Under the pieces are notes generated by a model, which was given only the letters and a program-made list of their open reading frames with translations, had not been told where the DNA came from and did not search any database. This document shows, in pieces, positions 6,171 to 13,500 of a stretch of 15,125 nt of DNA. The stretch is from Actinomycetota bacterium. GTDB taxonomy: Bacteria > Actinomycetota > Actinomycetes > Nanopelagicales > Nanopelagicaceae. The first letter of the stretch is position 1. Each line of letters begins with the position of its first letter. The stretch covers positions 1 to 15,125 of the forward strand of contig WLME01000013.1 in NCBI GenBank assembly GCA_009700365.1. The letters are read 5' to 3'. A program made the position numbers and the translations under genes.

Positions 6171-7121
6171 TTGGCGCGATACGACTCTCTCGAATCATCT
6201 GTAGGTAATACCCCTCTCATCGGTTTACCTCGTTTATCACCTGCACCCAATGTTCGTCTTTGGGCGAAGATGGAAGATCGCAATCCCACAGGATCAATCA
6301 AGGACCGCACAGCTATCTCTATGATCGAAGCAGCCGAACGCGATGGGTTGCTCAAGCCAGGATCAACGATTCTCGAACCCACAAGTGGAAATACTGGAAT
6401 CTCACTCGCAATGGCGGCAAAGGTGCGTGGGTACAAACTCATCTGCGTCATGCCAGAGAACACCAGTCCCGAGCGACGCCAACTACTTGAAATGTGGGGT
6501 TCTGAAATCATTTCATCACCTGCTGCTGGTGGGTCTAATGAAGCTGTCCGGGTAGCAAAAGAAATCGCAGCCAAGAATCCTGATTATGTATTTCTCTATC
6601 AATATGGAAATCCTGCGAATACAGAGGCACATTACAAAGGTACCGGACCTGAATTATTTAAGGATCTTCCAACGATCACACATTTTGTTGCTGGATTAGG
6701 AACCACAGGAACCTTGATGGGAGCCGGACGATATCTCCGCGAGCAAAATCCTGATATTCAGATCATTGCAGCAGAGCCTCGATATGGAGAATTAGTTTAT
6801 GGACTTCGAAATATTGATGAAGGATTTGTTCCTGAACTCTACGATGCAAGTGTTTTAACCCGCAGATTCTCAGTTGGAGCTGAAGATTCAGTTAAACGTG
6901 TTCGCGAGCTTCTTGAAGTAGAAGGAATATTCGCTGGAATATCTACGGGAGCGATTCTTCATGCAGCAGTGGCGATGGCAACTGAAGCAGTGCGCGATGG
7001 CCGCGATGCAGATATCGCATTTATTGTCTGCGATGCAGGCTGGAAGTACTTATCAACTGGTGTTTACGGCTCGCATATTGAAGAGGCAACCGAAGGGCTC
7101 GACGGCACACTTTGGGCTTAG
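6171..7121 (+). CDS. cysM: CysO-dependent O-phosphoserine sulfhydrylase CysM
   Basis: This PLP enzyme makes cysteine from O-phospho-L-serine using CysO-thiocarboxylate as sulfur donor. The 316-residue protein is fold-type II: NPTGSIKDRTA with the PLP lysine at 44, the substrate-binding loop EPTSGNTGISLA (TSGNTG at 71-76), and the phosphate-cup GLGTTGTLMG at about 175-184. YGLRNIDEGFVPELYD carries an arginine at 213 matching the residue credited with phosphoserine selectivity in the M. tuberculosis enzyme (Arg220), which favours O-phosphoserine over O-acetylserine. The start is TTG 2 nt after the cysO stop; the resulting MARYDSL matches the homologue start MTRYDSL. GGTGG about 6 nt upstream and coupling to cysO may drive initiation. 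Unlike M. tuberculosis, no rhomboid gene separates it from murI. Confidence 0.93.
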   Translation: MARYDSLESSVGNTPLIGLPRLSPAPNVRLWAKMEDRNPTGSIKDRTAISMIEAAERDGLLKPGSTILEPTSGNTGISLAMAAKVRGYKLICVMPENTSPERRQLLEMWGSEIISSPAAGGSNEAVRVAKEIAAKNPDYVFLYQYGNPANTEAHYKGTGPELFKDLPTITHFVAGLGTTGTLMGAGRYLREQNPDIQIIAAEPRYGELVYGLRNIDEGFVPELYDASVLTRRFSVGAEDSVKRVRELLEVEGIFAGISTGAILHAAVAMATEAVRDGRDADIAFIVCDAGWKYLSTGVYGSHIEEATEGLDGTLWA

Positions 7122-7128
7122 CGCAAGT

Positions 7129-7134
7129 TAGACT
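7129..7134 (+). promoter_or_regulatory. Leaderless -10 box of murI
   Basis: TAGACT lies 6 nt before the ATG at 7141, 7 nt after the cysM stop. No Shine-Dalgarno is present. It suggests murI can be transcribed independently of the cysteine genes. Confidence 0.6.
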
Positions 7135-7140
7135 TACTCC

Positions 7141-7938
7141 ATGAGCAATGCACCAATCGGCATCTTCGATTCAGGTGTTGGTGGTCTCACTGTCGCTCGC
7201 TCAATTCTTGATCAACTTCCAAACGAATCCACTCTTTATATTGGCGATACCGCACGTGGCCCGTACGGACCACGTCCTTTGGCAGAAGTTCGTGACTTTG
7301 CACTCGAAACGCTCGACTTCCTAGTTGATCAAGGAGTCAAAGCCTTGGTTATTGCCTGCAATACCGCGAGTGCTGCAATGTTGCGAGATGCGCGCGAACG
7401 ATATTCGGTGCCAGTCATTGAAGTTATTCAGCCAGCTGTTCGACGCGCTGTTGCAGCGACTCGTTCAGGAAAAATTGGTGTCATCGGAACTCGTGCCACT
7501 ATTGATTCGAAAGCCTATATCGATGCATTTGCTGCTGCTCCACAGTTAAAGATTGAATCTATTGCCTGCCCTCTCTTCGTTGAATATGTTGAGCGAGGCG
7601 AGACCTCAGGGGCAGCAATTACAAAAGTGGCTCAGGAATATTTGCAGCCGATGATTGGTGCCGAGATCGATACTTTAGTTCTGGGCTGCACTCATTATCC
7701 GTTGCTCACCGGAGTAATTTCATATGTGATGGGTAATGAAGTCTCACTGGTTTCTAGTGCAGAAGAGACAGCCAAAGATTTATATCGAGTCCTTGTTGAA
7801 AATTCACTACTCCGCCAACCAACTTCTACAGAAGCTACACATAAGTTCTTGGCGACAGGAGATTCGATGGCTTTTGAACTCCTAGCACGACGTTTTCTAG
7901 GACCTGAAGTCGGTTCTGTCCAGCATCAAGATTTGTAA
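7141..7938 (+). CDS. murI: Glutamate racemase MurI
   Basis: MurI interconverts L- and D-glutamate in the cytoplasm, supplying D-Glu for the peptidoglycan stem peptide. The 265-residue protein has all the family signatures: IGIFDSGVGGLTVARSI at 6-22, YIGDTARGPYGPRP at 33-46, the first catalytic cysteine at 73 in IACNTASAA, and the second at 183 in LGCTHYPLL. The length is normal. There is no N-terminal extension of the UDP-MurNAc-Ala-activated type. It starts 19 nt after cysM with its own -10 box. Placement between cysM and rph is conserved in Actinobacteria, although the rhomboid (Rv1337) and Rv1339-type genes found there in M. tuberculosis are missing. Confidence 0.96.
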   Translation: MSNAPIGIFDSGVGGLTVARSILDQLPNESTLYIGDTARGPYGPRPLAEVRDFALETLDFLVDQGVKALVIACNTASAAMLRDARERYSVPVIEVIQPAVRRAVAATRSGKIGVIGTRATIDSKAYIDAFAAAPQLKIESIACPLFVEYVERGETSGAAITKVAQEYLQPMIGAEIDTLVLGCTHYPLLTGVISYVMGNEVSLVSSAEETAKDLYRVLVENSLLRQPTSTEATHKFLATGDSMAFELLARRFLGPEVGSVQHQDL

Positions 7939-7955
7939 TAGCGTTAGGTATCAAC

Positions 7956-7961
7956 AAGGCT
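7956..7961 (+). promoter_or_regulatory. Possible leaderless -10 box of rph
   Basis: AAGGCT lies 6 nt before the ATG at 7968. It equals the TAGGCT box of the hemolysin III gene except for the first base. The AAGG part could instead act as a weak Shine-Dalgarno with 8-nt spacing. A second candidate, TTAGGT at 7944-7949, would give a leader of about 12 nt. Confidence 0.35.
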
Positions 7962-7967
7962 AAGAAA

Positions 7968-8705
7968 ATGGGGCATGAAATGGCACGTAATGACGGACGC
8001 ACAGTTGATCAACTTCGCGATATAAAGATAACTCGCGGCTGGCTAGATCATGCAGAAGGTTCCGTGCTCGTTGAATTTGGAAAGACTCGAGTTCTCTGTG
8101 TTGCATCCTTCACTCCCGGCGTTCCTCGCTGGCTTAAAGATTCAGGCAATGGTTGGGTAACTTCAGAGTATGCAATGTTGCCACGAGCAACACACACTCG
8201 CTCTGACCGTGAAAGTGTCAAAGGAAAGCTTGGCGGCCGCACGCAAGAGATTTCTAGACTTGTTGGACGTTCGCTCCGTGGAATCGTAGATATGAAAGAA
8301 CTCGGCGAGAACACCATTGTTATTGACTGTGATGTTTTACAAGCAGATGGTGGAACTCGTACCGCTGCTATAACTGGAGCATACGTTGCACTTGCTGATG
8401 CAATTTCTTGGGCGCAGAAAGAGGGACATATTAAGTCTGGCGCTAAACCACTTGCTGATTCAGTTGCTGCAATCAGTGTTGGAATTATCGATCGCATCCC
8501 TATGCTCGATCTTTGCTATGAAGAAGATGTCAGAGCTGAAACGGATATGAATGTAGTGTGTTCTGGAGATGGCCGATTTATCGAAGTTCAAGGAACTGCA
8601 GAAGGCGCGCCATTTGATCGAGCGCTATTGGACTCACTTCTTAATCTCGCTGTTGCAGGGTGTGCAACGCTTACAAATCTTCAGAAGCAAGCACTTGCAC
8701 AGTAA
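7968..8705 (+). CDS. rph: Ribonuclease PH
   Basis: RNase PH is a phosphate-dependent 3'-5' exoribonuclease that trims tRNA 3' ends and forms a hexameric ring. The sequence is close to the canonical family: AEGSVLVEFGKTRVLC, GVPRWLKDSGNGWVTSEYAM, then GGRTQEISRLVGRSLR with phosphate-binding Arg91, and CDVLQADGGTRTAAITGAYV with Arg131 (numbered from ATG 7968). Most homologues start at a MxRxDGR sequence, which fits the in-frame ATG at 7980 (241 residues). I kept 7968 (245 residues) because of the upstream AAGGCT box and AAGG. The stop TAA shares its last A with the ATG of the next gene, so rph and the pyrophosphatase gene are translationally linked. Confidence 0.95.
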   Translation: MGHEMARNDGRTVDQLRDIKITRGWLDHAEGSVLVEFGKTRVLCVASFTPGVPRWLKDSGNGWVTSEYAMLPRATHTRSDRESVKGKLGGRTQEISRLVGRSLRGIVDMKELGENTIVIDCDVLQADGGTRTAAITGAYVALADAISWAQKEGHIKSGAKPLADSVAAISVGIIDRIPMLDLCYEEDVRAETDMNVVCSGDGRFIEVQGTAEGAPFDRALLDSLLNLAVAGCATLTNLQKQALAQ

Positions 8706-9322
8706 TGCCATTTAAACTCTTACTTGCGACTCGGAATAAGGGGAAAATCACCGAGTTCCGTAGGATTCTTGATGCGGTCGCTCCTGGCGAAATAGAACTT
8801 GTAGGGCTCGACGAATTTCCAGAACTGCACGATGTTGTTGAAGACGGCGCAACATTTCAAGAGAATGCCTTGAAGAAGGCACGAGAAATGTCACGCGCGA
8901 CAGGAATTCCCGCCATTGCAGATGACAGCGGTCTCTGCGTGGATGCACTTGGTGGAGATCCTGGAATTTATTCTGCTCGCTGGGCCGGAAGCCATGGAGA
9001 TGATGCCGCAAATACGGCAAAGGTTTTAGATCAACTTCGAGATATTCCAGATGCGCAAAGAGGTGCCCATTTCTCCTGTGTAGCCGCGCTATATCTACCC
9101 GATGGACGAAGCCATTGTGAAGAGGCGCACTTTGATGGGTGGATTTTGCATGCGCCAGTTGGAAATCAGGGCTTTGGCTACGATCCAATCTTTCGGCCAG
9201 ATGGATATGACCTCTCGAGCGCACAAATGAGCGCTGAAGAGAAGGATGCAATTAGCCATCGCGGAAAATCTCTGCGTGCAATAGCGCCTCATGTCATCAC
9301 TTTGCTCAACTCCCTAGGTTAA
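8705..9322 (+). CDS. rdgB: XTP/dITP pyrophosphatase (RdgB/HAM1 family)
   Basis: This enzyme hydrolyses non-canonical purine triphosphates (dITP, XTP) to the monophosphate, keeping deaminated bases out of DNA and RNA. The 205-residue protein begins MPFKLLLATRNKGKITEFRR, the family nucleotide-binding start, which decides the start at 8705 over an upstream in-frame codon at 8660 inside rph. Other marks are GATFQENALKKAR, the metal and catalytic ADDSGLCVDALGGDPGIYSA (ADDSG at 72-76), the C-terminal GNQGFGYDPIFRP loop, and the SHRGKSLRA motif. It overlaps the rph stop by one base (TAATG). The rph-rdgB pair is widespread in Gram-positive bacteria. Confidence 0.95.
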   Translation: MPFKLLLATRNKGKITEFRRILDAVAPGEIELVGLDEFPELHDVVEDGATFQENALKKAREMSRATGIPAIADDSGLCVDALGGDPGIYSARWAGSHGDDAANTAKVLDQLRDIPDAQRGAHFSCVAALYLPDGRSHCEEAHFDGWILHAPVGNQGFGYDPIFRPDGYDLSSAQMSAEEKDAISHRGKSLRAIAPHVITLLNSLG

Positions 9323-9359
9323 ACTTTTCCTATATTCCACCGTTTAACATCGTAAGCTT

Positions 9360-9365
9360 TATAGC
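9360..9365 (+). promoter_or_regulatory. -10 box of the lysine-rich membrane protein gene (TATAGCA type)
   Basis: TATAGC followed by A lies 25 nt before the GTG at 9391. The same TATAGCA string precedes the rhodopsin and coiled-coil genes. A TAAGCT at 9353-9358 is a second candidate. No clear -35 hexamer was found. Confidence 0.45.
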
Positions 9366-9377
9366 ATCAGTCAACTC

Positions 9378-9383
9378 AAGGAG
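9378..9383 (+). promoter_or_regulatory. Strong Shine-Dalgarno of the lysine-rich protein gene
   Basis: AAGGAG lies 7 nt before the GTG at 9391, one of the two best ribosome binding sites in the window. It fixes the GTG start and suggests high translation. Confidence 0.8.
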
Positions 9384-9390
9384 ATATATC

Positions 9391-10206
9391 GTGGCAGTGA
9401 AGAAAAAGTCAGCAGCGAAGAAAGCTGCACCCAAGAAAACAGTGAAGAAGGCTGCAAAGAAATCAGTAGCTAAGAAATCTCCAGCGAAAAAGACCGCTGC
9501 CAAGAAGAGCTCGGCCAAGAAGGCGGTCGCCAAGAAGGCAGTAGCGCGTAAGAAGACTGTTACCAAGAAAGCAGTTAAGAAGTCAGCGGTTAAGAAGTCA
9601 GCCACAACAAATTTTGTAGTCCCACCAGTTCCTACAACAGGCAGCGCGCGAGCAAACATTTCAACAACTCCTGCGCCAGCAGCTAAAGCAGCTCCAACTC
9701 CTTCTGCAAAGCCTTCAGCAGCACCTCGCCAAGGTTCTTCTTCGAAGGTTCTCTTAGCTGTTCTGATCGGAGTCGTCGCTCTTGGAGCGATTGTGATTTC
9801 TGGTGGAAATAAAAAAGACGATAACTCAACTGCAACGCCAACATCAAGTGAGTCAGCAGCACCTACGGATACAGCTTCGGCTACTCCAGAGGCAACTGCT
9901 ACTACGACCGATGCAGTTTCAGGCGAAGCTCCTTCACGATTTATTGGAAATTGGAAAGATAGCTCGAAATCAACAATGGTCATTACATGGAAGGCACCTG
10001 CCGGCGATGTAACAGGCTACAAAGTTGAAACTCGCTCAAATATGGGTGATTGGAACGTTGTCTCAGAAGTTTCACCGACAACTCTTTCTGCAGAGTTTGC
10101 AAAGGGCTCTGAAGATGGATCAACTTCATTCCGCGTCACTGCAGTCTATGCAGATGGTTCACTCGGAGTTGCAAAGGCATTCGGCTTTGCAGGTCAATTC
10201 GAATAA
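9391..10206 (+). CDS. Lysine-rich, H1-like single-pass membrane protein with a C-terminal FN3-like domain
   Basis: The 271-residue protein has three parts. Residues 1-70 hold 29 lysines and one arginine among Ala, Ser, Val and Thr, with KK pairs about every 5 residues (exactly 5 apart from 28 to 48), like the C-terminal tails of histone H1 and actinobacterial HupS/HupB proteins. A Pro/Ala/Thr linker follows, then one membrane helix at about 119-138 (KVLLAVLIGVVALGAIVISG). The outside part has a Ser/Thr/Ala/Pro linker (about 142-180) and a domain at about 181-267 (TMVITWKAPAGDVTGYKVET, then STSFRVTAVYADGSLGVAKA) that reads as fibronectin type III. The positive-inside rule puts the basic tail in the cytoplasm. 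Such tails bind DNA, RNA or polyphosphate, so a membrane-nucleoid link is possible but unproven. The start is GTG with AAGGAG. It is followed by a strong terminator. Confidence 0.85.
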   Translation: MAVKKKSAAKKAAPKKTVKKAAKKSVAKKSPAKKTAAKKSSAKKAVAKKAVARKKTVTKKAVKKSAVKKSATTNFVVPPVPTTGSARANISTTPAPAAKAAPTPSAKPSAAPRQGSSSKVLLAVLIGVVALGAIVISGGNKKDDNSTATPTSSESAAPTDTASATPEATATTTDAVSGEAPSRFIGNWKDSSKSTMVITWKAPAGDVTGYKVETRSNMGDWNVVSEVSPTTLSAEFAKGSEDGSTSFRVTAVYADGSLGVAKAFGFAGQFE

Positions 10207-10220
10207 TAAGTTCTAGTGAG

Positions 10221-10249
10221 AACCCCGTCCAATCTGGGCGGGGTTTTTT
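10221..10249 (+). terminator. Intrinsic terminator after the lysine-rich protein gene
   Basis: AACCCCGTCC (10221-10230) pairs with GGGCGGGGTT (10236-10245) across a 5-nt loop, including one G-U pair, and runs into six T residues (10244-10249). It lies 15 nt after the stop at 10206 and directly next to the stop of the convergent acyltransferase gene at 10250. The T-run is only on the plus strand, so it mainly terminates plus-strand transcription. Confidence 0.92.
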
Positions 10250-11992
10250 CTATAGATGCTCTGCGATAGCTGATACATATACCTGAACACCAGTTGGAAC
10301 TAGATGAACTCCATCGGGTGCAAAGTATTCAGGGTGGCCTTCTGAAATAGCGTTCCAATCAATTACAGTGATTCTCGAATATTTCTGCGCAATTTCGGCG
10401 ACGAGAGCGTTATTTCCTTCTCGCCATGGGCGAGGAACTGCGGTGTTTACAACAATTATTTTTGGTTGATCTTTAACTGCCTCAAAAATAGATGTCACCT
10501 GATCTCGCGTGAGCACATTGTTATTTCCAATGTCGAAAATCACGGTTGAGTCTTTAACTTGATACTTGTCATGGAGGATCACATCCAAGAGCTCTGGAGC
10601 TTGGCGTCCGATTCGTGCATTGATAAGGGCGATTGGATGGCTGTCCCCAAGAACAGAACGAATGCCAAGGATTACAGAATCTCCTGTGACCCACAGGCCA
10701 TTAGTTGGCGCATCAGAGATCAACGCTGGGGGATTAGTCAGCGATTTTTCTAGGATTGCGCGTTCCTTATTTGCAACAGAGATTGCACGAACGCTCACAA
10801 GCGAAGCAATGACTAAAACGGAAGCGATAACAATGGCAAAGATGCGAGTTTGAAGATTTCTATCACGCTTGGTTCGGTATTTAAGACCCTTAAACCAATA
10901 TTGAATTACGCCACGACGAATTGGCAACTCGATGTAGCGCAGCGAGATATCACTGAGTGCGAAGACAATGAGAATCCGTAGCGCGTAAAGAGCCCAAGCG
11001 TTACCAGCGAGATCCACGGATGGGCGAGTGACTTGAAAAATAACCCAATGCCACAGATATATTGCATATGAACGTTCGCCAATCCAGAGCAGGACAGGAT
11101 GCTGTAGAACTGGAGCAAATCTAGAAGCTGGATGCACAACAGACATGATTATTGCGGCGCCAAATATTCCTGCGAGCGGAAAAGCAATTTTATAGAGCGT
11201 TGGTTGGGTTTCATCAATCAGTAGAAATGCAGCAAGAATTCCTACGAAGCCAAAGATTCCAATCCCATCAATAAAATCTTGAGCTTGCTTTGTTACATGC
11301 ACAGTGAAATTCTGTGGAATCCAACTTACGGCAAGTGCGGCACCTAGAAATAGCCCGATGCTATGAGTGTCGGTACCAAAATACACATGACTCACCTTCG
11401 ATGAATTCGAGGCATCGAGTGAGAAAGAAAGTAGCAGTAGAGCAATACCAGAGGCTGCAGCGATGACAAGTGATGCCGCAGGAATAACCTTTTTACCAAA
11501 GCGCTTGAGGATGAAATACAGAATAAGTGGCCAGATAAGATAGAACTGAGCCTCAACGGCAAGTGACCAAGTGTGCTGAAGAAGAGGCGGTCTTCCGATA
11601 CTTTCAAAGTAATCCTGGTGGTGTGCAACGAGCCACCAATTCATGGTTCCGGTAAGCGAAAAGGGCGTATCCGTTAATAACCTTTTTATAGTGTCCGGTG
11701 CCCAAATTCCGATTGCAATGGTGGTTGAAATCAACATAAAGAGCAGTGCTGGCAGCAAGCGCCGTACTCTGGCTATATAGAAGCCGCGAAGATCAAGTCC
11801 ACCGCTCTGTGCAATTGAGTCAAGAAGCAGGCGGGTAATGACATATCCGGAAATAACAAAGAAGAGATCAACACCGAGAAACCCGCCTGGAATCCAAGAA
11901 AATCCCAAGTGGTAAAACATCACTGCGATTACTGCGATGGCACGTAATCCATCGATTGCAGGTATGTACTGGATACCGCGCTTGGTAACCAT
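10250..11992 (-). CDS. Acyltransferase family 3 membrane protein fused to an SGNH hydrolase domain (OafA-like)
   Basis: These proteins O-acetylate (or acylate) cell-surface glycans. The membrane domain is thought to pass an acyl group across the membrane and the outer SGNH domain to place it on sugar. The 580-residue protein starts YIPAIDGLRAIAVIAVMFYH with the key His28, then GGFLGVDLFFVISGYVITRL, RVRRLLP near 75-81, and LQHTWSLAVEAQFYLIWPL, with about ten membrane helices up to residue 400. The C-terminal SGNH domain (about 430-580) has GDS with Ser439, GNN near 489-491, and DGVH with Asp560 and His563, so its triad looks complete. Possible targets are peptidoglycan, lipoglycan or capsule. 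The ATG lies 5 nt after the coiled-coil gene stop, so the two are probably co-transcribed. The stop abuts a terminator of the opposing gene. Confidence 0.93.
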   Translation of the reverse strand: MVTKRGIQYIPAIDGLRAIAVIAVMFYHLGFSWIPGGFLGVDLFFVISGYVITRLLLDSIAQSGGLDLRGFYIARVRRLLPALLFMLISTTIAIGIWAPDTIKRLLTDTPFSLTGTMNWWLVAHHQDYFESIGRPPLLQHTWSLAVEAQFYLIWPLILYFILKRFGKKVIPAASLVIAAASGIALLLLSFSLDASNSSKVSHVYFGTDTHSIGLFLGAALAVSWIPQNFTVHVTKQAQDFIDGIGIFGFVGILAAFLLIDETQPTLYKIAFPLAGIFGAAIIMSVVHPASRFAPVLQHPVLLWIGERSYAIYLWHWVIFQVTRPSVDLAGNAWALYALRILIVFALSDISLRYIELPIRRGVIQYWFKGLKYRTKRDRNLQTRIFAIVIASVLVIASLVSVRAISVANKERAILEKSLTNPPALISDAPTNGLWVTGDSVILGIRSVLGDSHPIALINARIGRQAPELLDVILHDKYQVKDSTVIFDIGNNNVLTRDQVTSIFEAVKDQPKIIVVNTAVPRPWREGNNALVAEIAQKYSRITVIDWNAISEGHPEYFAPDGVHLVPTGVQVYVSAIAEHL

Positions 11993-11997
11993 CGGTC

Positions 11998-12783
11998 TTA
12001 CTTACGCTTTGCTGGTTTTTTCTTCGTTGTTTTCTTCGGCGCAGCAATCGCGGTACGTGTTCGCTTACTTTCAACTCTAATCGGCTGTGACTTTTTCACA
12101 GTGCCATCTTCATTGAGAGAGTTATCGACAACTTCTTGCATTTTTGTGAGTCGGGCAAATGCGGTATTCAGTTTTTCACGAGACTGTGCAATTGCAGCTT
12201 CTGCCGCAGATAACGCTGAAGTCTGGCTGCGATAGAGGCGCTCTGATTCGGAGATGATGTCTGCAAGCCAGGCGCGGTATTCGACCACATTATCCGCAGC
12301 ATCTGCGATAACTCGTTCAGCTTCGCGACGAGCAGCCTGTGCCAGAGCCGATGCTTCTCGTTTCTTTACATCAATAATTGAATCGCCCTGGCGACTTGCA
12401 TCTCGAATTATTTCTGCTGCTTCAGCTTCTGCAGTAGAGATGTATTTGCGCCCACGTGACTCAGCTCCTGCAAGAATGCTTCGCGCCTTATTTTCTGCAG
12501 CGTCAAGAGTGTCTTTCGCGCTCCGCGTTGTATCCGCAATGATTCGCTCTGATGCACTATGAGCTTTTGCTTCACGGGCCTGAGCCGATTTAATCATCGA
12601 CATTGCGGTTTCAGTTGCAAGAATTTCAAATTCTTCTCGACTTAAAGCTGTGATATCTCGACGTGAGCGAAGATCTGCAAGCTGTGATTCCAAATTGCGA
12701 ATACGATCGACAGGATTAGCTAAAGGTGCTCGCTCATCTTCTTCGCGAAAACCTACCCAGCTGCGAAACTTCTTTTCTGCCAT
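11998..12783 (-). CDS. DivIVA-like coiled-coil protein with a lysine-rich C-terminal tail
   Basis: From the ATG at 12783 the protein has 261 residues. Residues 1-45 (MAEKKFRSWVGFREEDERAP, then NPVDRIRNLESQLADL) form a charged head. About 60-215 is a long coiled coil rich in Ala, Glu, Arg and Ser (SAKDTLDAAENKARSILAGA, REAERVIADAADNVVEYRAW), resembling DivIVA/Wag31, SepIVA or ATP synthase b-type stalks. The tail (about 238-261, KRTRTAIAAPKKTTKKKPAK) is strongly basic. There is no signal peptide or membrane segment. DivIVA-type proteins organise polar growth or septation in Actinobacteria, but I cannot assign it to a named subgroup. An in-frame TTG at 12831 would add 16 residues; I prefer ATG 12783, with GAGAG 7 nt upstream. 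It is followed after 5 nt by the acyltransferase gene, hinting at a link to envelope growth. Confidence 0.75.
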   Translation of the reverse strand: MAEKKFRSWVGFREEDERAPLANPVDRIRNLESQLADLRSRRDITALSREEFEILATETAMSMIKSAQAREAKAHSASERIIADTTRSAKDTLDAAENKARSILAGAESRGRKYISTAEAEAAEIIRDASRQGDSIIDVKKREASALAQAARREAERVIADAADNVVEYRAWLADIISESERLYRSQTSALSAAEAAIAQSREKLNTAFARLTKMQEVVDNSLNEDGTVKKSQPIRVESKRTRTAIAAPKKTTKKKPAKRK

Positions 12784-12813
12784 CGTAAGACTCTCAATCG
12801 ATTTCGTGGAATT

Positions 12814-12819
12814 GCTATA
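12814..12819 (-). promoter_or_regulatory. -10 box of the coiled-coil gene (TATAGCA type)
   Basis: On the minus strand TATAGC followed by A lies 30 nt before the ATG at 12783, in the 63-nt gap after the hemolysin III gene. It matches the boxes of the lysine-rich and rhodopsin genes and would give a leader of about 20-25 nt. Confidence 0.4.
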
Positions 12820-12846
12820 TCTAGAGCCCAAGATTAGGGCATTAGG

Positions 12847-13494
12847 CTACTTTCGGTAAATGGCGAAAGAGACCGCCAGATACTGAGAAATCCATGCGGC
12901 GAGGACGAAGATATGGAAGAGCTCATGAAAGCCAAAGTACTTCGCATAGCGCCCAGGTAATTTGAGAGCGTAAAAAATTGCACCGATTGAATAAAGCAAG
13001 CCGCCGATGATGATGGGAAGTAAAACCCAGAGACCACCCTCTTTATAGAGCTGAGGCGTATAAATGATCGCTACCCATCCCAAGAGCAAATAGTTGGCGA
13101 CATAAAGCCACCTCGGTGCACCGACCCAAAAGATTCGAAGCGCGACTCCGATAAGTGCACCCGTCCAGACAACTGCAAGAAGCATATTTCGATCATGAGG
13201 ATTGAGTAGCGCCACAGCAAATGGTGTGTAAGAACCTGCAATCAGCAGATTTATATTTGCGTGATCCCAGCGTCTCCATATCTTCTTCTTAGCGGGAATC
13301 CAAGGAACCCGGTGATAAATCGCAGAGACGCTAAAGAGCATGATTGCAGTGATTGAGTAAAGAGCAACGGCAAACTTAAATGACTCGCGGCTGAGTATGA
13401 ATAAAACAAGTGAGGCAATAATGACAACTGGCGTCGCACCCAGATGGAACCAACCACGCAATTTTGGTGGGGTCTGAATAGGTGCTGTGCTCAT
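12847..13494 (-). CDS. Hemolysin III / PAQR family membrane protein (YqfA/TrhA-like)
   Basis: The 215-residue protein is a seven-helix membrane protein of the hemolysin III (PAQR) family. The presumed zinc-site motifs are all there: S-x-x-x-H at Ser57-His61 in SVSAIYHR, Asp77-His78 in RWDHANINLLIAGSYTPF, and HELFH at His190 and His194 near the C-terminus. Bacterial members have been tied to membrane fluidity and fatty-acid homeostasis (E. coli YqfA/TrhA). The haemolysin label from Bacillus cereus is probably not its role in a free-living planktonic cell. The length is typical. The start ATG is 9 nt past the MFS gene stop, and a TAGGCT box sits 6 nt before it. Confidence 0.92.
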   Translation of the reverse strand: MSTAPIQTPPKLRGWFHLGATPVVIIASLVLFILSRESFKFAVALYSITAIMLFSVSAIYHRVPWIPAKKKIWRRWDHANINLLIAGSYTPFAVALLNPHDRNMLLAVVWTGALIGVALRIFWVGAPRWLYVANYLLLGWVAIIYTPQLYKEGGLWVLLPIIIGGLLYSIGAIFYALKLPGRYAKYFGFHELFHIFVLAAWISQYLAVSFAIYRK

Positions 13495-13500
13495 TTAGCT

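Noticed and set aside
6119..6574. 151-codon antisense frame over cysO/cysM
   Set aside because: It covers the junction of two conserved genes and has no domain or start signal.
8660..8704. Upstream start for the RdgB-type protein inside rph
   Set aside because: The family begins right before the LLATRNKGK motif, which the ATG at 8705 provides; the upstream residues are rph codons in another frame.
8748..9251. 167-codon antisense frame inside the RdgB-type gene, and a 149-codon one inside rph (8048-8497)
   Set aside because: Both are shadows of clearly identified enzymes; their residue patterns are unlike real proteins.
9391..9603. Lysine-rich coding repeat as a CRISPR or satellite array
   Set aside because: The repeats are short, imperfect and codon-phased, and are explained by the protein composition.
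9330..9983. 217-codon open frame antisense to the lysine-rich protein gene
   Set aside because: It exists because the repetitive Lys/Ala codons contain no stops when read in reverse. Its product is a low-complexity Phe/Ala/Val string with no family resemblance, and the plus-strand gene has a strong ribosome binding site.
12784..12831. TTG start for the coiled-coil protein, adding 16 residues
   Set aside because: The extra residues (starting GSRYSNSTKS) overlap the proposed TATAGCA promoter box, and ATG 12783 has a weak GAGAG site at good spacing.
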